NCBI GenBank assembly: GCA_020226215.1
Contig: CM035226.1
Coordinates: forward strand, 90,978,895 to 91,042,894
DNA from: Sindora glabra
Lineage: Eukaryota; Streptophyta; Magnoliopsida; Fabales; Fabaceae
Length of the DNA stretch: 64,000 nucleotides
Reading direction: 5' to 3'
Part shown: piece by piece, positions 49,701 to 60,879 of the stretch
Layout of the letters: each line of letters begins with the position of its first letter
How positions within the stretch are numbered: the first letter of the stretch is position 1
Translations under genes and position numbers: made by a program
The notes under the pieces: generated by a model
The model's database searches: none
Seen by the model: only the letters and a program-made list of their open reading frames with translations
What the model was told of the DNA's origin: nothing

Positions 49701-51172
49701 ATCTTTTCTTACCATTTCTTAATAAGAGTTTCAAATATGAGTTTATAGGCCAATTCTATCATACCTTGAGTGAGAATTCATGGCATGGGTGCCCTGACTT
49801 TGTGTCAAAATATAAGCCATTTAATTATGTCAAATATTTGATCAATGGCTCTCCTTAAAAAATGGATTAAAAGTATAACCAATACTTGTTAAATTTTTTA
49901 ATTTATCCCATTATTTATGGTTTAATAATTATATTAGTGCTTAGTTTTTTTTTATTTTCTCCTAAGATATTTTCATATATTTTTCTCATATGTGAAACTA
50001 ATTTCTATTTAAAGTAGGAATAATAAAAAGTAAATTCATCCCAATAAATGCACTTGTAAAAATCAAGTTTAGTACTTTTTATCAAATATTTAATCCTTCT
50101 AATAATAGTTTCTTATTTTTTTAAATTGCTTTGCAATGTTTTGATTTTCACTAAAGCTTATTACATGTATCTTTTAACACTAAACACTCACATAATATTT
50201 TTAGCTATTATTATTAGGACTCACATAAAAATTAAATTATTTGCAACAAAAATGGGGGCTTAGAAATTTTTTTGAAGGGTTTAGTGAATTGCTTTAGATT
50301 TCTAACAAATTTATTTTTTTAAAATATGATTTTTATAATGTGATTTTTGTACTAGTATTTTCTATTAAATTTTGCACTGTATTTTCTTCATGTGACAACA
50401 TTTATAACTTCTAAAAATTTTATAGATTATGTATTCATTTATATGATAATTAAAATAAATAATAAATTGTGAGAAAAATTTTCATATAATGTATAATATC
50501 AATATATACAATTATACGTTATTCAAATTAAAATATATGATTTATAGTGCTTACTCAAGATTTTTTTTATACCACTAGTTTTGGTATGCATATCATTATT
50601 TTTATCATGTGGCTTTAAATCCTATTGATGAATGAGCCTAAACTTATCAATAAGAAAAAAATGTATAATTATTTATATAGTTCCAACTAAAAATTTTCAT
50701 TCTGATAGGTTTGCCAAGTAATATATATAAGGCACTTTGCCTTTATCTTTAAATTGTATAACAAGTAGTTTATTAATAGGGGATATCTTTTCTATTTTTA
50801 ATTTAATTTTTCAGTGTATTTATTAAAAAATACATCATATAAATTTTAAAAAATAAATATAAAATTTTTTTAAGTAAAATTAGCGATTTCAATAAAAAAT
50901 AATGAATCTCAAAATGAAATTATACCTACATCTTTATGAAATTAATAGAAAGAAATGGAAAGAATTCAAATTTTTTTAATTCAAACTTAATTTATATTTG
51001 AAGCAGAAAAAAATAAAAAGAATTATTAATGTCCCTTTTTGGTAAAAAAAATTATTAATGTCAAGTAATGAGTCTATAGTAAAGAAAGAAAAATCCTTAG
51101 ACTTTAAAAAAAAACCAACTTCTCACTCCTTACTTCCATCAACAAAATAAATATAAATACATTAAGGTCTAA

Positions 51173-51232
51173 ATTCTACGTATTTTGAAAATAGAAATAG
51201 ACCTTAATTCTACGTATTTTGAAAATAGAAAT
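51173..51232. repeat. Exact 26-bp direct repeat
   Basis: The 26 bases beginning attctacgtattttgaaaat occur exactly at 51173-51198 and 51207-51232, separated by 8 bases (agacctta). Aggtct before the first copy is the inverse of agacct in the spacer. Recent tandem duplication or replication slippage is the simplest reading. Confidence 0.9.
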
Positions 51233-51293
51233 GACTTGAATGTGAAGAGGAGTTTTACAAATCTTAAATTTGGTATTGGTAGTGCAAGTCATC

Positions 51294-51660
51294 TATATAT
51301 TATTATGTCAATAAAAAATTATAAAAATATTTTACTATTTTTAATAATTTTTAATTATTATTATTTTTTAATAATATATCTTTTCATTCACTAATACTAT
51401 AAAATATTTTAAATTGATTATGAATTAAATTTAAATACTTTATTTTTTATGATATAAATTTAATTTATTATCAGTATGAACTAACCTTGTACTATTAACC
51501 ACTTATATATTATCATGTCAACAAAATATTATTAAAATACTTTTATTGTTATTAAAATTCTTAATTATTATTTTTTAATAATGTATCTTTTTATTTACTA
51601 ATAATATAAAATATTTTATATTAATAATAAATAAAATTTAAACCTTATTATATAACAAGT
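51294..51660. repeat. Tandem pair of a 160-bp AT-rich repeat, also at 63839
   Basis: Two adjacent copies (51294-51450 and 51495-51660) share the order tatattatyatgtcaa, ttaattattatt, ttaataatrtatctttt, actaatantataaaatattt and aaatttaaa. A third related copy lies at about 63839-63990. No coding frame. This looks like part of a dispersed family. Confidence 0.6.
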
Positions 51661-52273
51661 TTGATTGTTTTTTATTTATTTATGCACAAATTTTATTTAA
51701 ATGCTTTTCGTAACATAATTACATAAATAACAATAAATTAAAAGTACAGTAAGTAGGCATGTAATATGTTTGAAAATGGGCTTACAATTAACCCAAAGTT
51801 AAATGTCTAACTATGGATAACATGGCACATCTTCACCTAAATAATTGCATGTATAATCATAATAAAAAATTATATTTAAAATTAATATATAAATTTTTTT
51901 TAATTTAAATGATATTTAATATTTTAAAAAATTATTATATCTAAAATTTAATTTTTAATCATTATGTATATACATTCAATAATTTAAATATTAAAGAAAA
52001 ACTCACAATCAAGGCTATAATATGTTTTGGATGCTTGCTTCATTACTTCTAAAGTTTAGTTAATCTCACCACTGACCACTGGTTTTCGAAGATTTCTTTC
52101 TTCAAAAGGATTTAACCGTCCATTACTATGCTTCCTACAACAGGACTATAAAAATTTAGGAAATTTCACCATCACCAACTTAAACAAATATCATATTGTA
52201 TATGTGTAAAATGGTCTGACTGGACTAGCCCAAATTATAAATTAATCCCCAACTATTCCGTTTTAGGCCAATT

Positions 52274-52418
52274 CTACGGGACCCGGGAGGTTTCAAATCC
52301 GGGGTGACGTGGTGCATTGTGGACCATTGGATGAGATTATCAAAATTTTTAGTAATCTCATCCAATAACTTGCATTGCACCACGTCACCCTGAGTTTAAA
52401 ACTCCCCGGTTACCGTAG
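52274..52418. repeat. 145-bp fold-back (MITE-like) element
   Basis: The arms 52274-52342 and 52350-52418 are inverted copies: left ctacggg.cccgggaggttt, ggggtgacgtggtgca, ggatgagatta; right tgcaccacgtcaccc, aactccccggttaccgtag. The loop is a few A/T bases. It could form a nearly complete hairpin of about 70 base pairs. No clear target duplication was found. It sits about 125 bases before the old Sec61-beta start. Confidence 0.85.
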
Positions 52419-52543
52419 CAAGCACCTCCGTTTTATTACATCACCGTTTTTGGCCCTTCTGTTCTCCAAGCTTTCAATTCTCAACTGCTCTGTTTTTTCT
52501 CCTACAATTCCCCACTTTCTGATCTTCGCTACTCGTTATAACA

Positions 52544-52850
52544 GTGGCAAGAGGTGCGTCTCATTCTCAGGCCACCGCAGCTTCCAGTACCACCAACCGC
52601 CCGGGCCTCATGGCTCCTCGTGGCTCCCGCAGGCATGCGACGCCGTCGCCTGCCAGGAAGCGGAGGGAATACCAGCTCCGCCGCCGTCAGAGGTGGCTCT
52701 GGTGCCGGAAGCAACATGCTGATGTTCTACACCGATGACGCCCCCGGATTGAAGATTTCGCCAACGGTGGTGCTAGTGATGAGCATCTGCTTCATCGGTT
52801 TTGTCGCAGCTCTCCACGCCTTAGGAAAAATTCGTAAATACATAGAGTAA
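52544..52850 (+). pseudogene. SEC61B: Sec61 beta subunit, start codon lost and frame broken
   Basis: Sec61 beta is the small tail-anchored subunit of the endoplasmic-reticulum protein-conducting channel. The usual start reads GTG here (aacaGTGGCAAGAGG, 52544), followed by ARGASHSQATAASSTTN, RPG, LMAPRGS. At about 52627 the frame shifts by one base (ggctccc|gcaggc); in the second frame GMRRRRLPGSGGN, then NMLMFYTDDAPGLKISP, then the membrane helix TVVLVMSICFIGFVAALHAL and GKIRKYIE to the TAA at 52848. The two parts together match the family's full length of about 100 residues. No intron and no poly(A) tail are visible. An in-frame ATG at 52635 could still start a 71-residue protein with the whole core and anchor, but ATG 52610 precedes it in the wrong frame. 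Confidence 0.85.
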
Positions 52851-55678
52851 CAAACTAAAAAAGAACCAACTGACAGCCGTATAAATTACCAAAACAAAAG
52901 ATTCGAAGATACTATATTGTAGGACAGGCATTCATGTCTTAAGTTTTCACTCAAGTCATGGAAGACCTCACCCAGTTTACATATAGCGTTTTTTATTATG
53001 TTTTAAGGGAGGTCTAACTGACTTTTGAAATTAGAGGAAATATTTATGTAATTTTATTAAAATTTATGAGAGATTAATATATTCTTCTCTAATTTTAAAC
53101 TTTCATACAAGTAGAGAGAAATTGTGATTTAACTATTCATTCTTTATTCTTTCATTTTCCTTAGTGTTCTTTTAGTATTAAATTTTTTAAAAATTAATTT
53201 TATTTTATTTTAATAAAAATAATTTTAATTCTTTTATTTAGAACATATTAAAAAATACATAAAATTTGACTAAAAAGTAGATTTTGATGGTATCTTTATA
53301 AAATCAATGTTAGAAAGATGATACAATTTTTTTCTTTATATATATAATATGTATTTTAGGTTAAATAAAATGAATTTTATTGAAATCTTTACTAGATTTA
53401 ATAGATTTTATAATGGTATAAATATAATTAAAATAAAAATAGTAAAAAAAATGAAATGAATTTGTTTTTACAAAATGAATTTATTTGAAATTGAAATAAA
53501 ATATTATTTTTAATTATGTTAAAAAAAGAGTTAATTCCTTTTCATTGTCTTTCTTTTCTTATCCTTTCTAACACCAAAACATACCATCAATATGTTTTAT
53601 TTTATTTTTATCTTTTTTTTTTTTGGGAACAAGCTGTAATGGCCTCCAAGATGACTAGTTCAAGTCCACTGTTTATTTTGAATAGTAATATTGCCAAGAT
53701 ATGAATGCGAACAATTGATAATTTCTCTTTCAGAATTTTGGTATTAAACATAAATTTAATTTTGTTAAATGTTCACTGATAATTTCTTTTTACATTTTGT
53801 CATAGGACGTACATCTTATTTTTAACTTTTAAAAAATACATGTATTATTTATTGCATAAACATAAATAGTAAACAATAATATATTTCTCTTGATTAATAC
53901 AAGTGTTAGATTCAACTTAATTTTACATCTAAATTTTACATAATAACGAGCTAAGATTTATGCAATTATTAATTTGTTATTTTATTTTATAAGAAAAGTG
54001 AGATGATCACACATATAAAGATGTAGATGAGGTCCAAAACCCAGTCAATCTTCCTCACTTTTATGTTTCCTTGATAATTTAGAATATCTTTTTGGAAAAG
54101 ATAGTGATTTTTCTTTTTTATTTAATATAACACATAATATGAAATCTTATTAAAAATTAAACTGTGGGATATTATAAAATTATAATTATTACTCGTTGAA
54201 TTTATTTTCATAAAATTGATATTTAGATCTATTTTAATATAAATTATATATTTTAATTTTAAATTTTAACTTTAAAAGCTAATTTACAAATAAGGTATTT
54301 AAGTTAAACAAGTGCCGTAGGAGAATTAAAATACATATGATTAGTAAAAATCATTTCATATTAACCTTTAAAATTAAAATTTATATAAATCAATTGGTCT
54401 ATCTCTCTCTCTATATATAATTCAAACTTACCATTTACCATACTTTTTTTTATGTCTATATAAGGAATTTCGTATTTCAACAACCTCTTCCTTCATATCA
54501 ATAATTTATAAAATATAGATTTTCAAATAATTTTAGTCAAATGAAAATTTTCTAGACATAAAAAGTAATTAAATTCACTAGCTGCAGTTTAAAAAAATAT
54601 TGATCCAAATTTACAAAGATTTAAAATATTACATCCTATCATATTTAATATATATATTTCTCATCTTTTATTTCTCAACAAATTCCACCAAAGATTTTAA
54701 GTCACCTATTCATAAATTTAATAAAAAAGATAGTAATTAATATTATAATAGTCTTTAAAAATTTAAGTAATTATAAAAGTTTGAAAAAGTTTAGCATAAA
54801 AATTATTAAAAATGAAATTAGTAAATATCAAATCAAACACCAGTATTCAACTTCCCTTCCCCGTTTGGTATTTTCCGTTAAAAATATCAATTACTAACAA
54901 CAAATTAAAATAAGTAATAGAGCACTACTATTTAAATAACATTAAGTTGATTTCAAATCTTTAAAATATGTTAATCTAATATTTATTACCAATCTATCCA
55001 ACAAAAATATGATCTAAGAGTAGTGAACTTTCCAAATAATTAGATGTGAAAAATGAAAAAATAACTTTACTATGAAAAGAATAAGTCTTATTATGTTAAA
55101 ATTTCTGAAATTAAATTAATAATGATGTATTTTGAAATTATATCAAATAAAATGAATCTTAAATCCAAATTTGAACAACACACATATTTTATTAATTTGA
55201 GATTATCTTTTGCCCTATAAACTTTCTTTCTCTTAATTACCAAATAAAATATTACCCGATTAGTTATAAAACCTTTATTTCTAATTTCTATCACTATTAC
55301 TATTCTACAAACTTTCATTTCTAATTATTATCAGTATTACTATCCTACTAATAATTGAAGATTTCGTTAAAAAATTTCCTTTTTTTTGTCAAGTGCCAAC
55401 ACATGAGGAGATTTTTTTTTCCTCCAAAATGTTAACTTTTTTCTATATTTCTTTCTCATGGTACTTCTATTATACATGTTTCTATATTAATTTTGTTGTC
55501 CCTTTATAAATTTTTTTGAATGTTTCCCAAGTAATCCATTGCATTTAATTTTTGGACTTAACATTTCAAATGTTCTCAAAGACAATAGGCTCTCTTTTAT
55601 TCTTTCAAATGTTTTAAATACATTTTTTGAAGCTTTCTATAAAATATCTTGGCACCTATTTAAATTTTTCTGCAAAAG

Positions 55679-55974
55679 TTTCTATCTCTCTCTTTATATA
55701 TACACACACACATACACTAACCTTTTCGCACTCGATCATATGCATACTCAGAGTCTTTTTTTTCCCTAAAAAAGAATCAACTCATATTATTAATAATAAC
55801 ATTTTGATTATATTTATTACTTGTTTCATAATAAATAAATATCTATCTATACTAATAGAAAGAGGATTGAGAACAATGGACTCCAATTTTCTCTTTCCTA
55901 AATAACCCACATTTACATTTTTAAACTTTAAGAAAATAAAGGATAATTTTTTAATTTTAAATTTAATTATTAAG
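55679..55974. mobile_element. 296-bp insertion specific to copy B
   Basis: Flanked by tgcaaaag (55671-55678) and tgcaaaaa (55975-55982). Copy A has one such site, tgcaaaaa at about 11278-11285, so this looks like an insertion with an 8-bp target duplication. Inside are a (ca/ta)n stretch and, at 55848, the actaatagaaag...ggactcc motif shared with other repeats here. Terminal inverted repeats were not recognised, so the class is unknown. Confidence 0.45.
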
Positions 55975-58212
55975 TGCAAAAAATTTAATATAAAATTTTA
56001 AAACTACCTATTAACTCATTTATATGCATTGTTTTTCCTCTTTCTCTCCCATATTTCCTATCAATTTTTAAAGATAACTTCTCTTTATCCATAATCATAT
56101 TCATTTCTTTTTCTCATTCAAGCATAACCTTCTTCATATCTCTCTCTCACCCATCTTAATTTTCATTTTTCCATAAAACCTTCATTCATATATTACAAAC
56201 TTAAAAAAATGTTAATTATGTGAAATTTTAATTATTTTAATGGCCAATTAAAAGAAATGGTTTAATCATTCTTTACATGTAAAATTATTCGATCAAGCAC
56301 AACTTCTATATTCATTAAGATTTAAAAACATTAATTGATAAAATTTAAAACTATTGCACTACTTAGCACATTGTATTTTATTTCTTTCACCAACATAAAA
56401 CTATCTAATCACACATTTTTAATATTTAAAATAAAAAGAAGCATCTAAACATGTGCGAAAGTGCATATACAGAGGCTAGTATTATAAACAGGCAATTTGA
56501 AAAGCTTAACTTTACTTTTTTGTTTCCAAAAATATCCATATTAAAATATTACACATTTAAAATAAATAGAAATAGTTATATCATAATGCAATCAGTTATA
56601 GTTATAATTCTCTTATCATCGAATCACATTTATTATTAGAGACCCATGTTATTTCTACTAATTTTTAGGGAAATAATTTTCTAAAATAAAACAATAGAAA
56701 GATTATAAGAAAGAAAGAGGTAAATTAGATAAAAATATATAACAATGAAATATGTTAAGAAAATTGATTGGAGAGCTTGGCTCCACTTTTTTTCATTTCA
56801 AAAAAATCCATATTAACATATTATGCATTTCAAATAAATAAAAATAATTATATGATAATGCATTCAATTGTAATTAAAATTTCTTTATCATTGAGAAATC
56901 ATTTAATTTGTAAAAGTAGCATGGGAAGTATAACTTCTTGAAAAGTAGGAAACTGTCACTACTACAAAATATCTAATTGACATTAGGTGTTTAAGGGATT
57001 TTATGTCAAAAAATAACTGACATGTATCACAATAATGCTAATTATAATATATGAAACTTGATGTCATAACTTATGTTTGAGAAGTGGAAGTAATATCCAA
57101 TGTCAATTTTTTATAAATAATCAATGTCTAATTTAGATATACTATTTCGATTTATATTAATAACCAATGTGGTATATTCTATCTCCCTCGCTAACCTTAA
57201 CCCATTCCCCTTACCTTAGTTCCTCCCTTTCAACTTTAACCTATTCCACTAATTTCCTTTTTTTTTTCCAGATCTTCCTTATTCCTTGATATTTAACTTT
57301 TCAAAATATTCTACTTAGAAATAAAAGATAATTTCCCATATGAAACTATAGAATTCTAATGATAGTAATTTTAAATAATAAATTTTGAAATAAAAATTTT
57401 AAAATTATGAGAGGTTATACTAAATACTTTAATCATAAATGGGTGATTCGTTAAATATTATCTTCATACTTATTGCTCAATATATGAGATTGACACTTCC
57501 TAAAAAAGCATGATTGAATCCAATCTTGGCAAATGTGATAAGCATTGATTAAATTTAAAAAAAAATGGTACAAATTTCATATAAAAAGATAATAGATAAT
57601 ACAACTAAATAATGAAAAAGATAAATAAATTCAAATTTTTTACCTCTACAAACTTATAAAAATTGCTTTAAAATAAAAGGTAACAAAATATAATAAAATA
57701 TAAAACCAAAAAATAAATTACAAGAACAACAATAACAACTAAATAAATTCTTTCTTTTAAATCTTGCATTTTTTAAGTAAGTTTACAACCCCAAAGATTT
57801 AGTAATGAGTTAACAAAGATTCATTCTTAAAAAAAATTTAGTGGACAAAAATAAAAAATTAAAGAGAAGTATCTTTATCTTTAGGTTAGAAGGAAAGCAT
57901 ATGTCATTAGAGAGAATTATTTTAGGGTTAGAAGAGTCTCAAGATGAAATTTGCATATGGTGTCATTGGTTCATTCTTTTCATTTTTAACTGATGCCATT
58001 GTGTTAGGTTTAGACATTGGTTATTTGTAAAAATTCAATGTGTAAAGTTTAATGACATTGACCTAAGAACAAAAAAATGATGATAGTTGTTGTATAAACA
58101 ATTCATATGGTAAATTAAATGAAGTTAATTTTAAATAAAAAATTAATGTCTTTTTGCATATCAATTTTTTTAAAAGCAAAGTTAGAAAGAACCAATTGAC
58201 ACCTGCAAAAAC

Positions 58213-60879
58213 AAATTACCTAACAATTACAAAATGAGATAGAAATCAACAACAACACAACCAATTGTAGGAGCTTTTATATATAGTTTCCAAACTCTTG
58301 TTTACCCATCAAAATCCAAGTTACAAGTCATTTACAACTAAGCCAACTGTTAGCAATTAATTTATAATCTAAACTTTCTAATCTCATCAAGTTAACTACA
58401 ACCATCAATAGTGTTTAAGAATACTTAAAGCTATTCATTATAGTTTAGCTTTGATTGAGAAAAAATATTTTGCCCAAAGCTCTTTAAACTCATCAAACTA
58501 TTTTCTAGTGTATGGTTAAGGCTTCTCCTTAAAGTATTACAATTTGTACATAATTAACATGTTATCATTAAGACTAGTTCAATTAATTAATCTAACATGT
58601 GACAAGTGATTAACTTAGTGGGGAATTTATGAGTAGACAATAAATCATGCACATAGAAGGTCAGTTTGATCCTATTAATACACAATCTTCTAATTCAAAC
58701 ATGATATGGTCTTATTGTTAATAACATACCTACACTTTTTTCCATTTGAAAGATTTACCCAATCCCAGTTTCAAGCCTCTCTTATAGGCCATGGTTAGAT
58801 CTTCTCCCAAGGAATTGTTCAATATGGATTACATTTCTCTTAACAAAGGATCAATCTAATATGCTCCTAGGCATTACCATGAAAAGTATCCAATGGTAAT
58901 TACAATATAATGTAATAATTAAGTTATTAAAATTTGTTTAAGAAAAAAATCATAATTAATGTATAAGTGAGACTTACTTCTTGTGATGCAATGTGAAGTA
59001 GCAATTTTTTTAAGCTTATGTAGTAAAGTCTTGATAATGTACTCTTACCTTTTAGCCTTGTATATAGAATTGAAAAAATTAAGATACATAGTTTTAATTT
59101 GGATAAAAATAAATTGGTTTAAATCAAATAAATTTATATGTTATTATAACTGTCCTTTCATGATCACACTAATAAGAATGTATCAATCTTGTAAATTCAT
59201 TAAGCCTTTAAAAAACATAAAATATATACTAAAATAAAATACATTTAGTAATGGATTACCAATTTCCATGAAAATTTGGATATAATCACATAGCCTTATC
59301 TTCCTATCTAAGTCTACATGCAAACATCTATGCTAAAAAACTTCTGATTAAGAATTAAATATTGAAAGTTAGAGAAGAAATATTAAAATAAACAATTATA
59401 TACAATGCAAAAAAATTATCCATATGTAATGTAGAAATTCCTTAACTTCCTTTAATCAATTAGAGCTATCTAAGTTGTTATAGGCTACTCTAAGAATGAA
59501 TCCTGCACTTACATCATTTTTTTAGTCAATTTAAAATTAAATAGTTCGATTATGTTGATAAGGTATTTGATGGAAAACTCTAGTACAATATTATTTTGTT
59601 CAAGCAAAAACTATGATATTATCATGAAAAAGTACAAAGCGATGGATAAGTATGTGAGAGAGAGAGAGAGACAGAGAGAGAGAGAGAAAGAGAGAGATAA
59701 AGAAAGCATAAAGGAGAGAGAATGCTGTAGGAAAAATATGATGAAAGAAAAAATGTAGAGATTGTTTAAAATAAAATTCTTAAATTTAAATAATAACTTA
59801 TTTGTATTTTAACTTCTATTTTTATGTGAAAAATAAAAAATAAATGTTTATCTCCTTTTTTTAGGAGTTGAAAATATGAGAGATGAAAAGTTTTTAAATA
59901 CTATCGAAATTAAGTAAGAAAATTAGATCTTTATCAATGATTTATCAAAATATGTACAATTTAAGTGAGGTTTTTAAGAAAACTAAAAAATGGAGTCCAA
60001 GGCTTCCCGATTGCTTTTCTATTAGTAATATACATGTTATGACTTGAGCCTGATTGTGACTAACGTGGATCCTATTATCTAGTTTCCACTAGCCTTAATA
60101 CTATTCATATTAATTCTATCAAATAGAAATCTTTCTATTTCCGTGGTAACTTAAAATCATATAACTTGTTTTATATATGACTTAATAACAACCTAAAAAT
60201 ACATATATAGATAAATAACTCAACACATTAAACACATAATCAACCTTGCCTCTATCTTTAATCCTTGAGTTAAATTCCAAAAGAATCCTAACTCATTCTT
60301 AACTATCAAGTTCTTCTTGAATTGTCATTGACTCTCGTATGAGCTTTACAACTAGCTATTCTCAAGTTATATCCTAAAAATGTTAAAAAAAATAGAATGA
60401 GACTTATAATTTTAGTGAATGTATATCTATAAAAGGAAATATCATCAGTATATGATTATAGTTAATCCAAATAGTAACATAGAATAACTACTAGATAGTT
60501 TCCATTACTCATAGCCGATGACTTTACCTAATTTAACAATCTAACAATTATACTCTCATACTTATGCTTGAATCCACAATCACGTACGTATAAACAATAA
60601 AAACTAAAAGAGGTTTTTTATGATTTCACCACCACTCAATTTGATTATAATATCAAAGAGAAGTTGATTTAACATTACAAGAGGAGTAGAGTTCCTCTTT
60701 CAATTGCATTATTTCACACACCATCATTTACATACTTTATTTTTCACACCAATTAAATCTTGAAAACTTGATCATGGCTAATCATAAAATCACCATAACA
60801 TTAACTAGAAATAATCAAGCATATATAGAATTATAATTTAAAGCACAATAAAGAACCATATATGTATATTAAAATAGGT
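58213..60879. other. AT-rich intergenic DNA
   Basis: No recognised gene. Open frames at 58983-59237 and 59552-59758 have no motif; the second is partly a product of the GA repeat. A reversed copy of the actaatagaaa...ggactcc motif is at 59990-60035. Part of this stretch may belong to the gypsy-like LTR described to its right. Confidence 0.4.
59655..59698. repeat. (GA)n microsatellite
   Basis: A run of ag dinucleotides with a few interruptions (acag, aaag). Confidence 0.9.

Larger units (their letters stand above)
49760..52980. other. 3.2-kb block unique to copy B carrying Sec61 beta
   Basis: Copy A passes directly from gagtttgtatatag to tttttttattttttattatg (about 8803-8835), while B has this block between gagtttata and catatagcg. 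The junctions share only short tata/atatag homology. It may be an insertion into B or a deletion from A; an outgroup is needed. It contains AT-rich DNA (49760-52250), a direct repeat pair, a fold-back element and a Sec61-beta pseudogene. No transposon ends are evident. Confidence 0.6.
33031..58212. repeat. Copy B of the segmental duplication, expanded by insertions
   Basis: Begins aggtgctgaatctgattgtg, as copy A at 4904, and carries the 3'UTR of the membrane-protein gene but none of its exons. It runs colinear with A to about 58212. Subtracting the hAT (7930 bases), Harbinger (5815) and Sec61-beta (about 3.2 kb) blocks leaves about 8.2 kb, close to A's 8.6 kb. Sequence just upstream (32640-33030) does not resemble the gene body, so the duplication breakpoint lies in the 3'UTR. 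Confidence 0.85.

Noticed and set aside
49760..52980. Helitron carrying Sec61 beta
   Set aside because: No TC start, CTRR end or 3' hairpin was found at the borders; kept only as one of several explanations.
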